Positions 24,919 to 31,897 of a stretch of 64,000 nt of DNA are shown piece by piece. Numbering within the stretch: the stretch's first letter is position 1; every line of letters begins with the position of its first letter. The notes beneath the pieces are model-generated. The model was given only the letters and a program-made list of their open reading frames with translations, did no database searches and was not told the origin of the DNA. A program made the translations under genes and the position numbers. The DNA is taken from positions 2,356,001-2,420,000 of the forward strand of contig NZ_CP032550.1 of the NCBI RefSeq assembly GCF_009735645.1, given 5' to 3'. Source of the stretch: Microbacterium oryzae. Its GTDB lineage: Bacteria > Actinomycetota > Actinomycetes > Actinomycetales > Microbacteriaceae.

Positions 24919-25826
24919 TGTCCGTCACCCTTCAGCGCCGTCCCGCATCGGGGTCGGGCTTCCGGCGGTGGCGCCGGCGTCTGCGCCCGGGCTCCTTCCT
25001 CGTGCTTTTCGCGTCGTCGATGCTCGTGCTGCTGCCGTTCCTCTGGATGATCAGCATGGCGTTCACACCCACCGAGCAGGCCTTCGGCGATGTGAGCCTC
25101 CTTCCGGCGGAGCCCACGTTCGACAACTTCGTGCGAGCGGTCGAGGATGCCAACCTCCTTCCTGCGCTTCTGAACTCGCTCATCGTCGGGGCCATCGCCG
25201 TCGCGACGAACTGCGTCTTCGCGATCGCCGCGGGGTACGGCTTCGCGATGCTTCCCTTCCGGGGCAGCACGGCGCTGTTCTACGCGCTCATCGCGACCAC
25301 GGCCATCCCAATCTCGGTCACGCTCATCCCGCTGTTCCTCATGGCGCGCGGGTTCCCTCTCACCGGTGGCAACGACATCCTCGGCCAGGGCGGAATCGGC
25401 CTGCTCGACTCGCTTGGGGGCATCGTGCTGCCGTTCATCGTGCTGCCGCTCAACATCTTCCTCGCGCGGCAGTACTTCTCGTCCTCGGCGCCCGACCTCG
25501 CCGAGGCCGCACGCATCGACGGCGCGGGGGAGCTGCGGGTGTTCTGGAAGATCTACCTGCCGCTCGCGCGTCCTCTGGTCGCGGTCATCGCGATCTTCTC
25601 CTTCACGGCCGTGTGGGACGACTTCCTCTGGCCGCTCGTGACGATCTCGTCACCCGAGCATCAGACGGTGCAGCTCGCCCTCACCCGCTTCCTCAGCGCG
25701 GGGAACATCCAGTACGGCCCCATGATGGCCGGCGCCGTCATCGCCACGCTGCCCGTGCTCATCGTCTTCCTCTTCAACCAGCGGCACTTCATCTCGGGTC
25801 TGTCCGAGGGAAGCGTCAAGGGCTGA
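24918..25826 (+). CDS. Sugar ABC transporter permease (MalG-like)
   Basis: A 302-residue permease: first span FLVLFASSMLVLLPFLWMI, EAA loop LAEAARIDGAGELRVFWKIYLPLARP, and the C-terminal QRHFISGLSEGSVKG, which is the usual ending of MalG-type permeases. The ATG at 24918 overlaps the preceding TGA (TGATG). It completes the membrane part of the importer. Confidence 0.9.
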   Translation: MSVTLQRRPASGSGFRRWRRRLRPGSFLVLFASSMLVLLPFLWMISMAFTPTEQAFGDVSLLPAEPTFDNFVRAVEDANLLPALLNSLIVGAIAVATNCVFAIAAGYGFAMLPFRGSTALFYALIATTAIPISVTLIPLFLMARGFPLTGGNDILGQGGIGLLDSLGGIVLPFIVLPLNIFLARQYFSSSAPDLAEAARIDGAGELRVFWKIYLPLARPLVAVIAIFSFTAVWDDFLWPLVTISSPEHQTVQLALTRFLSAGNIQYGPMMAGAVIATLPVLIVFLFNQRHFISGLSEGSVKG

Positions 25827-25858
25827 CGCCCGCATACCGGATCGAGGTCTCTTCCGAC

Positions 25859-27490
25859 ATGTCCCACCTCACACAGGCAGCCGACCTGCTCATCATCGGC
25901 GGTGGCCTCGGCGGAGTCGCCGCGGCCGCGACGGCGGTCGAACTCGGCCGCACGGTCATCCTCGTCGAGCGCGGGGACTGGCTCGGCGGTCAGCTCACGA
26001 CGCAGGCGGTACCTCCGGATGAGAGCGCCTGGGTCGAACGGGTCTCCTCGCGCAGCTACCACCGGCTCCGCGAGACAATCCGCGGCATCTACCGGCAGCA
26101 CTATCCCCTCACCGATCACGCCCTCGCCCAGAGGCATCTCAACCCCGGTCTCGGCAGCGTCTCCCGCGTCGCTCACGAGCCTCGCGTCGGTGCGCTCGCG
26201 CTCGAGACCGTGCTCTCGCCGGCCATCGCGACCGGTCGGCTGGTGATCCTCCGCCACCGGGAGCCGGTGGCCGTGCACCGCGACGGCCGCCGCATCGTCG
26301 CCGTCGACGTGCGCGACCGCCACACCGGCGACGTCATGAGCCTCGAGGGCAGGATCGTCGTCGATGCCACCGAGCTCGGCGATCTGCTGGAGCTGGGCGG
26401 GATGGATCTCATCACCGGCGCGGAGAGCCGCGCTGAGACCGGCGAGCTGCATGCGCCCGACGTCGCCGATCCGCTGGACCAGCAAGCGATCTCGTGGTGC
26501 TTCGCGATCGAGCACCGCCCCGGCGAGGACCACACGATCGACCGCCCGGCGCGCTACGCGCACTGGCGCGACACACATGATCCGCGCTGGCCCGGATCGC
26601 AGCTGTCGTGGGTGGACGTCGTGCCGTACACCCTCGGTGAGCGCTATCACACGATCTTCGCGGGAGACCCGGCTGAAGCAGAGTCGCCGGACGGCGACGA
26701 CTTCTGGCACTTCCGCCGGGTCATCGGCTCACGCAACTTCGGTCCCGATCTCCGGGATGTGACGCTGGTGAACTGGCCGCAGATCGACTACTGGGAGAAG
26801 CCGCTCGTCGGTCCCGGTGTCGATGAGGCTGCACGCGATGAGGCGCTCGCCGGGGCCCGCAGCCTGTCGGAGTCATTTCTCTACTGGATGCAGACCGAGG
26901 CCCCGCGCGCGGACGGCGGCACCGGGTACCCCGGGCTGCGGCTGCGACCGGACGTCGTCGGAACCGAGGACGGGTTCGCAAAGGAGGCGTACGTGCGCGA
27001 GTCGCGTCGCATCAAGGCGCTCTTCACCGTCACGGAGGGGCATATCGGGCACGACATGCGCGACGGCGCGCCGGCCGAGACGTTTCCCGATACCGTCGGC
27101 GTGGGGTCGTATCGCATCGATCTGCACCCCTCCACGTCGGGTCGCAACTACGTCGACATCGGGTGCTCGCCGTTCCAGATCCCGCTCGGCGCGCTCATCC
27201 CGCGGGACGTCGACAACCTGCTGCCGGCGAACAAGAACATCGGCACGACGCACATCACGAACGGCGCCTATCGCCTCCACCCCGTCGAGTGGGCGATCGG
27301 CGAGGCGGTCGGCGTGGTGGCTGCCCGGGCTCTCGCCGGTGGGCTTTCTCCCGCGGCCGTGCGTGAGACGCACTTGGACGACGTTCAGGACACGCTCGTG
27401 AAACTCGGCGCTCCGCTCGAGTGGCCCGAGGACATCCGCACGGCTCGCCTCGAGCACGACCGCATCGTGAACGAGATCGTCCCCGCCTGA
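25859..27490 (+). CDS. FAD-dependent oxidoreductase (FAD_oxidored/PF12831-like)
   Basis: A 543-residue flavoprotein. The N-terminal Rossmann motif LLIIGGGLGGVAAAATAVELGRTVILVERGDWLGGQ binds FAD. The C-terminal part has GRNYVDIGCSPFQIPLGALIPRDVDNLLPANKNIGTTHITNGAYRLHPVEWAIGEA, which matches FAD-dependent oxidoreductases common in polysaccharide-use loci. No signal peptide is seen, so it acts in the cytoplasm. It follows the permease by 32 nt and is probably in the importer operon. It may oxidise an imported sugar or glycoside to make it cleavable; the reaction is not known from sequence. Start 25859 follows a modest GAGGTCT. Confidence 0.78.
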   Translation: MSHLTQAADLLIIGGGLGGVAAAATAVELGRTVILVERGDWLGGQLTTQAVPPDESAWVERVSSRSYHRLRETIRGIYRQHYPLTDHALAQRHLNPGLGSVSRVAHEPRVGALALETVLSPAIATGRLVILRHREPVAVHRDGRRIVAVDVRDRHTGDVMSLEGRIVVDATELGDLLELGGMDLITGAESRAETGELHAPDVADPLDQQAISWCFAIEHRPGEDHTIDRPARYAHWRDTHDPRWPGSQLSWVDVVPYTLGERYHTIFAGDPAEAESPDGDDFWHFRRVIGSRNFGPDLRDVTLVNWPQIDYWEKPLVGPGVDEAARDEALAGARSLSESFLYWMQTEAPRADGGTGYPGLRLRPDVVGTEDGFAKEAYVRESRRIKALFTVTEGHIGHDMRDGAPAETFPDTVGVGSYRIDLHPSTSGRNYVDIGCSPFQIPLGALIPRDVDNLLPANKNIGTTHITNGAYRLHPVEWAIGEAVGVVAARALAGGLSPAAVRETHLDDVQDTLVKLGAPLEWPEDIRTARLEHDRIVNEIVPA

Positions 27491-27521
27491 TCGCGTCTCG
27501 GCGGCCCGCTCTCTTCCCGAC

Positions 27522-27577
27522 TCGCCAGTGCGGACGTCCCGGTATCGCGCCCGAAACCGTGTCGCCCGCACTGGCGA
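27522..27577. repeat. Second copy of dispersed inverted repeat between convergent genes
   Basis: TCGCCAGTGCGG at 27522-27533 pairs with CCGCACTGGCGA at the end of 27561-27577. The right arm (GTCGCCCGCACTGGCGA) is identical to the right arm of the 3330-3387 element, while the left arm carries a few changes. As there, it lies between convergent stop codons, so it may serve as a terminator or be a REP-like repeat. Confidence 0.7.
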
Positions 27578-27592
27578 ACCCGCAGCCCGAGC

Positions 27593-28429
27593 TCAGCGCC
27601 CGAAGAAGTCGTTCAGGCCCGGGATGTCGAAGCCCTGCGCGATGTCGCCGAGCCCACCGCCGGCCTCCGACACCTGGTCACCGAAGCCCTGCGCGTAGTC
27701 ACCGGCCTCGGTGACGAATCCGCCAGCGCCCTCGGCGATCGACTGCACGTCGAGGTTCTCCGCGATGCCGTCGAAGTCGATGCCCTGCGCCTGGTCGAGG
27801 AGCGCACCGCCGACGCTGGTAAGGATGGCCCCTCCCGCGACTACGCCGAGGAGCCCGCCGATGCCGGCCACCGCGGCTCCGGCCATCCCGACACCGCCAG
27901 CCCGCGCGAGGAGCCCGCGCAGCTTGCCCGGCTGGGTCGCCTCGGCCCGCGCCGCCACGCGGGCGAGTTCGGGAGCGTCCGCCGAGCGCGGCTGCTCGTG
28001 CGGGGGAAGCTCCGCGCGCATGCGCGCGGCGACCTGTGCGCGCTGATCGGGCGTCAGCCGCGCGAACGCGTCGCGATGCACCTGTTCGATCTGGTCGGGG
28101 CGCGCGGTCTGCAGCAGGTAGTCGTAGCGGGCGATGGCGGCGCGGTCTTCCGCGGAGCCCGACGGATGCGCCGAGCCGGATGGCCGGGGCGGCGTCGGCC
28201 GGGAACCTGCCGGAGGAGCAGGCGGCCGCGGCACGCCCGTCGCCGGCGAGCGGTACCCGTCCGAGCGCTCCTGCGGCCGGGACTGGTCGCCGAGCAGCGA
28301 CTCGGCGGCACTGCGCGCCTTGGTCATCCAGTCGTTCTGCGACGACGAACCGCGCTGCGACGAGGATGACGAGGACTGCGCGTCCATCGCCTTCTTGGCG
28401 AGCTTGATGATCTGGTTGAGCTTGCTCAC
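27593..28429 (-). CDS. Hypothetical protein with central Gly/Ala hydrophobic segment
   Basis: A 278-residue protein: a helical N-terminus (SKLNQIIKLAKKAM), a Ser-run (SSSSSSQRGSSSQ), a Pro-rich part, a middle domain with RYDYLLQTARPDQIEQVHRDAFARLTPDQRAQVAARM, a Gly-rich hydrophobic stretch (GVGMAGAAVAGIGGLLGVVAGGAIL, about 178-205) and an acidic Gly-rich tail ending DIPGLNDFFGR. The start is a GTG at 28429 with GGAGG 6 nt upstream. Similar actinobacterial proteins carry a misleading 'cation-transporting ATPase' name, but no ATPase motif is present. Function unknown. Confidence 0.6.
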   Translation of the reverse strand: MSKLNQIIKLAKKAMDAQSSSSSSQRGSSSQNDWMTKARSAAESLLGDQSRPQERSDGYRSPATGVPRPPAPPAGSRPTPPRPSGSAHPSGSAEDRAAIARYDYLLQTARPDQIEQVHRDAFARLTPDQRAQVAARMRAELPPHEQPRSADAPELARVAARAEATQPGKLRGLLARAGGVGMAGAAVAGIGGLLGVVAGGAILTSVGGALLDQAQGIDFDGIAENLDVQSIAEGAGGFVTEAGDYAQGFGDQVSEAGGGLGDIAQGFDIPGLNDFFGR

Positions 28430-28680
28430 GATGACCTCCGGAAGGGTCGGCGAAGCCGACTGCTGCCAGAGTCTCCTTCACCCCGACGCATCGGAGCCGG
28501 CGGCCCGGAACTCGATGACGAGCTCGTACTGACGGGCCGACCGCGGTGGAAGTACTCCCCCTGTGGGCTCGAAATTAGCGAGCGAGGCTATGGATGGGCC
28601 GAGAGCCTGATGCGGACGGCGTGCGCGACGAAGATCCGGGTGGAGGCCAGCGAGTCGCATCCGCATGGGACGATGATCGC

Positions 28681-29112
28681 GTGATCGGGGACCAGGAGAT
28701 TCTGGTGGCGCTCCATCGGGCGGCAGGGCGGTCTCGGCTCGTGTCGCCGGGGGAGGAGTCGCCCTGGGAGTACGAGATCCGGGACATCCGTGCGGTGCCT
28801 GGCGGGATCGATATGGCGCTCGTGCATCGAGATGGAGTGGGTGCGCGGATGGTCGTGCCGCTGCCGTCGAGCGGCGGTTCGCAGCCCTGGCTCTATGCCG
28901 ATCCCGATGATGCCGATGACTGGGTCGGCCAGTTGCTGATCTGGGTGGATGAGGAGGTCTACACAGCCGGCCTGCGCGCAGGGCGGACGCGCGTCGACAC
29001 CGACGATGCGAGCTACGTCGAGCTCACGAGCTACGGATGGCGCGTGAGCGACCCCGCGGAGCACGAGCGTCTCCTGAATTTCGGGACTCCCCAGGGGCGG
29101 CTCGAGCCGTAG
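28681..29112 (+). CDS. Hypothetical acidic protein
   Basis: A 143-residue soluble acidic protein (WEYEIRDIRAVPGGIDMALVH, WLYADPDDADDWVGQLLIWVDEEVYTAGL, SYGWRVSDPAEHERLL). The start is taken as the GTG at 28681 because the sequence before it is not coding-like; its ribosome-binding site is weak, so the true start is uncertain. No motif is recognised. It is convergent with the TetR gene 22 nt away. Confidence 0.55.
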   Translation: MIGDQEILVALHRAAGRSRLVSPGEESPWEYEIRDIRAVPGGIDMALVHRDGVGARMVVPLPSSGGSQPWLYADPDDADDWVGQLLIWVDEEVYTAGLRAGRTRVDTDDASYVELTSYGWRVSDPAEHERLLNFGTPQGRLEP

Positions 29113-29134
29113 CGCGGCAGTGACGGCGCGACGG

Positions 29135-29737
29135 CTATGCGGGGCGCTCGACGGTCAGCGCCTCGATCCGCTTGATCTCCTCGCGCATCACCTGCAGCGC
29201 CCACGCTGCGTCGTTTTCCGGTCGGTCGGCGAGCAGGTGCGCCGCGACGCCGTCGACGAGCGCGCAGAGCCGCTTCGCCTCGAGACTCGCGCGCTCGGCT
29301 GCCAGGTCCGGTGCCAGCATCGTCACCACGTACTCGCAGAGCGCGAGCACCTGCCGGTACGCCCGGTCGCGGATGGGCCGGAGCTCGGGCAGAGCCGGAG
29401 CCTCGGCGATGAGTGCGATGTTCACCTCGAGCTCGGCTCGAGCCTCGGGCTCGAGGGGCAGCACGTGCCTGAGGAGCGCGAGAGCCACCTCCGGGCGATC
29501 GCCCGTGAAGTGCGTGGACGCGATGCGCTCGGTCGCGCGCGTGACCATGAGCTCTGCGGAGAACTGCAGGAGGTCCGACCGCGTGGGGAACACGTGTCGC
29601 AGCGACCCCACCGCGACCCCGGCGGCCGCGGCGACGGTCCGCACCGAGACCGCTCCGATGCCCTCCGAGCGGATCGTCGACCACACCGCCTCCGCGAGCT
29701 GCTCCCGGCGCTGGTCGAGGTCGATCCGTCGCGGCAT
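29135..29737 (-). CDS. TetR-family transcriptional regulator
   Basis: A 200-residue repressor with a TetR HTH at residues about 10-55 (QLAEAVWSTIRSEGIGAVSVRTVAAAAGVAVGSLRHVFPTRSDLL) and a divergent ligand-binding domain (VALALLRHVLPLEPEARAELEV, ALVDGVAAHLLADRP). The ATG at 29737 fits the usual TetR length. It faces a small membrane-protein gene, and two perfect palindromes fill the 65 bp between them, so it probably represses both itself and the neighbour. Confidence 0.88.
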   Translation of the reverse strand: MPRRIDLDQRREQLAEAVWSTIRSEGIGAVSVRTVAAAAGVAVGSLRHVFPTRSDLLQFSAELMVTRATERIASTHFTGDRPEVALALLRHVLPLEPEARAELEVNIALIAEAPALPELRPIRDRAYRQVLALCEYVVTMLAPDLAAERASLEAKRLCALVDGVAAHLLADRPENDAAWALQVMREEIKRIEALTVERPA

Positions 29738-29743
29738 GAGGAC

Positions 29744-29767
29744 AAAGTAGCACGGTCGTGCTACTTT
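29744..29767. promoter_or_regulatory. Perfect palindrome, probable TetR operator 1
   Basis: AAAGTAGCAC and GTGCTACTTT are exact reverse complements separated by 4 nt (GGTC). The site begins 6 nt upstream of the TetR start codon and directly touches operator 2. Confidence 0.7.
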
Positions 29768-29795
29768 CCTTTCTGGCACAGGCGTGCCAGAAAGG
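29768..29795. promoter_or_regulatory. Perfect palindrome, probable TetR operator 2
   Basis: CCTTTCTGGCAC and GTGCCAGAAAGG are exact 12-bp arms around AGGC. The half-site core GCAC-N4-GTGC equals that of operator 1. It overlaps the AAAGGA ribosome-binding region of the membrane-protein gene, so binding would also block that transcript. Confidence 0.7.
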
Positions 29796-29802
29796 AACCG
29801 TC

Positions 29803-30345
29803 ATGATCTTCGTCATCATCATGGCCTGCGAGATCGGGTTCTGGGTGCTCATCGCGCTCGGGCTCGCCGCGCGCTACGTCCTCCGGCGTCCGCGCCTCGG
29901 TGCGGTGCTGCTCATCCTCACGCCCGTCGTCGACCTCGTGCTGCTTGCGGCGGCGGCCCTCGACCTGCGCGGCGGAGGAGAGGCGAGCTTTGCGCACGCG
30001 CTCGCCGCCATCTATCTCGGCTTCTCGGTCGCCTACGGTCATCGGATGGTCCGGTGGGCGGATGTGCGCTTTGCTCACCGATTCGCGGGTGGGCCCGCGC
30101 CGGTGAAGCTCTACGGCCGGCGCTATGCCGCCGCCTGCTGGGCGGACGTGCTGCGCACCGCGCTCGCGCTCGGCATCGCGGCGGGGATCCTCTGGTTGCT
30201 CATGCTCGTCGCCGCGGACGGCACGGACATCACGGCGCTCGAGGGCGTCTTCCCGATCCTCGGCGTCGTGTTCGCCATCGAGCTCATCTGGGCGATCAGC
30301 TACACGGTGGCGCCGAAGAAGGCGCCCGCGCACGCGACGCCCTAG
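29803..30345 (+). CDS. Integral membrane protein under TetR control
   Basis: A 180-residue protein with about five hydrophobic helices (MIFVIIMACEIGFWVLIALGL, AVLLILTPVVDLVLLAAAALDL, HALAAIYLGFSVAYGHRMV, LRTALALGIAAGILWLLMLVA, VFPILGVVFAIELIWAISYTV) and no transporter signature. The ATG at 29803 follows AAAGGAACC. Divergence from a TetR gene with twin operators suggests a drug- or lipid-responsive membrane protein, but the role is unknown. Confidence 0.65.
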   Translation: MIFVIIMACEIGFWVLIALGLAARYVLRRPRLGAVLLILTPVVDLVLLAAAALDLRGGGEASFAHALAAIYLGFSVAYGHRMVRWADVRFAHRFAGGPAPVKLYGRRYAAACWADVLRTALALGIAAGILWLLMLVAADGTDITALEGVFPILGVVFAIELIWAISYTVAPKKAPAHATP

Positions 30346-30402
30346 ACGGGCTCCGGCCGCGCCGACGAGCACCGGAAGGCTGCAGGCCGCTGCTGACCCG
30401 CC

Positions 30403-31536
30403 TCACCGCAGCAGCACGGGACCCGCGTCGATGGCGAAGCGGAACAGGTGGTACGGGTACACGCGCAGGTCCTGGCCATCCTGGTACTTCGCCTGGCGGT
30501 GCAGCTGATTCGCCGTGACGTACAGGTGCCCGTCGCGGGCGACCGACATGGTGTCGGGCCAGAGCAACCGCTCGTCGTGCACGAGGGTCTGCATCTCGCC
30601 GTCGGGAAGCCGTCGGAGGACGGCGTTGTGCTCCCAGTTCGTCGCGTACAGCCGGCCCTTGTCGTCGGTCTCGAGCCCGTCCGCGCCGCCGCCCTTGTCA
30701 CCCTCGTCGACGACGGTCGCCGCGACATCCTCGTCCGAGCGCGCGCGGTCACGCAGCGCCGCGGTGTCGACGCTGTACCAGCGGCGCGAGATGAGCGGGC
30801 AGTGCCAGAGCCGCTCGCCGTCGTGGGAGATCGCGATGCCGTCCGCGCCCATCTTCACCGGCTGAGGCGCCTCGCCCGCGCTGCGCTCGGCGAACACCCG
30901 TCCCTCGGCGACCGGCACCATCTCCTCGGGCGGAAGGGCCTTGGTGGTCGGATGGTTGTGGAGGCGCCGCCACGCCTCGCCGCTGGCGAGATCGACGACG
31001 ATGATGCCGTTCGGACCCTGGTCGGAGGAATCGGTGATGTACGCGAAGCCCGCCTCGCCCTGGCGCAGATCGAACCGGACGTCGTTGAGGTAGGTCGTCG
31101 GCAGGGCGACATCCGGTTCGAACAGGATGGTCTGCGCGATCTCGTCGGTGGCCAGGTCGACGCAGACGAGCTTCGGGCCGCCGCGCTGCGTCTCCTCGAA
31201 CATCGGGCTTCCGGTGTCGAGCACCCACAGGCGGTCGGCAGGGTCGACGACGATGCTCTGCACCGATACGAAGGCGCCCGGATCGGCGTTGCTCTTCGCC
31301 TGGTTCACGGCCACGTTCGGATACGGCTTCGCGACGCCGTCGACGAGCTCGACGACGGTCGCGGGCACCTCGTCGCCCCACTTGGGGAAGTTCACGAAGA
31401 TGCGCCCTGTGTGCGAGACGCTCACGCCGGTCGGCATGGGGCCGTCGGTGAAGGTGTGCACCACCTCGAGCTCACCGCGCGGAGTATCGGAGACGTCGAT
31501 GGCCTGGTCATCGCGGCCGAGGAACGGATTCGTCAT
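30403..31536 (-). CDS. Yellow/major-royal-jelly-protein-like beta-propeller protein
   Basis: A 377-residue protein with repeated beta-propeller blades typical of the bacterial MRJP/Yellow family: GPMPTGVSVSHTGRIFVNFPKWGDEVP near the start, VDPADRLWVLDTGSP, NDVRFDLRQGEAGFAYITDSSDQGPNGIIVVDLASGE, and GADGLETDDKGRLYATNWEHNAV. There is no signal peptide, so it is probably cytosolic. The family resembles SMP-30 lactonases but the substrate is not known. It stands alone, downstream of the repeat block. Confidence 0.75.
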   Translation of the reverse strand: MTNPFLGRDDQAIDVSDTPRGELEVVHTFTDGPMPTGVSVSHTGRIFVNFPKWGDEVPATVVELVDGVAKPYPNVAVNQAKSNADPGAFVSVQSIVVDPADRLWVLDTGSPMFEETQRGGPKLVCVDLATDEIAQTILFEPDVALPTTYLNDVRFDLRQGEAGFAYITDSSDQGPNGIIVVDLASGEAWRRLHNHPTTKALPPEEMVPVAEGRVFAERSAGEAPQPVKMGADGIAISHDGERLWHCPLISRRWYSVDTAALRDRARSDEDVAATVVDEGDKGGGADGLETDDKGRLYATNWEHNAVLRRLPDGEMQTLVHDERLLWPDTMSVARDGHLYVTANQLHRQAKYQDGQDLRVYPYHLFRFAIDAGPVLLR

Positions 31537-31595
31537 GCGGTCGAGTCAAGCGGATGGTCCGGGTGCCGCCCAGGGGGTTGCGCGCGGCGGCCGAC

Positions 31596-31731
31596 CCGTT
31601 TCGTCTCGTCGCTTCGCTCCTCGCTCAACGTCCGGAGGGTCGCACCCCCCCCGGTCGTTGAGCGAGCGGAGCGAGACGAAACGGCGCAACCCTCTCCCGG
31701 ACGTTGAGCGAGCGAAGCGAACCGAAACGCC
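31596..31731. repeat. Three copies of a 35-40 bp intergenic repeat, one inverted
   Basis: The unit reads CCGG-CGTTGAGCGAGCG, then AGCGA-ACGAAACG. Copy A (31596-31635) is inverted relative to copies B (31651-31684) and C (31697-31731), so A and B can form a long hairpin around a C-rich loop. Each unit also contains GCGAGCG-type short symmetry. Repeats of this type are common in Microbacteriaceae intergenic DNA. The block follows the small gene at 31739 and may act as its terminator. Confidence 0.7.
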
Positions 31732-31738
31732 GAAACCC

Positions 31739-31897
31739 TTACGGGAACAGCAGCGCGAAGATCGCCGACCCGCCGCCCGTCGCGATGAGCGCGATGATCG
31801 CGACCCACGCCGTCGCGCGCACGCGGCGCACGCGCTTGGAGGAGTACGCCGCGTAGTCGGCGTCCTCCTGCTCCTCCGGCGTGGGCATCAGCGACAT
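31739..31897 (-). CDS. Small single-TM protein co-transcribed with purL
   Basis: A 52-residue protein: charged N-terminus ([28 protein letters not shown]) and one C-terminal membrane helix (WVAIIALIATGGGSAIFALLF). Its ATG overlaps the purL TGA by one base, so it is translationally coupled. Too little is known to name a function. Confidence 0.6.
   Translation of the reverse strand: MSLMPTPEEQEDADYAAYSSKRVRRVRATAWVAIIALIATGGGSAIFALLFP

Noticed and set aside
27593..28429. Naming this protein a cation-transporting ATPase, as related sequences are sometimes labelled
   Set aside because: There is no P-type or P-loop ATPase motif; the label has no basis in the sequence.
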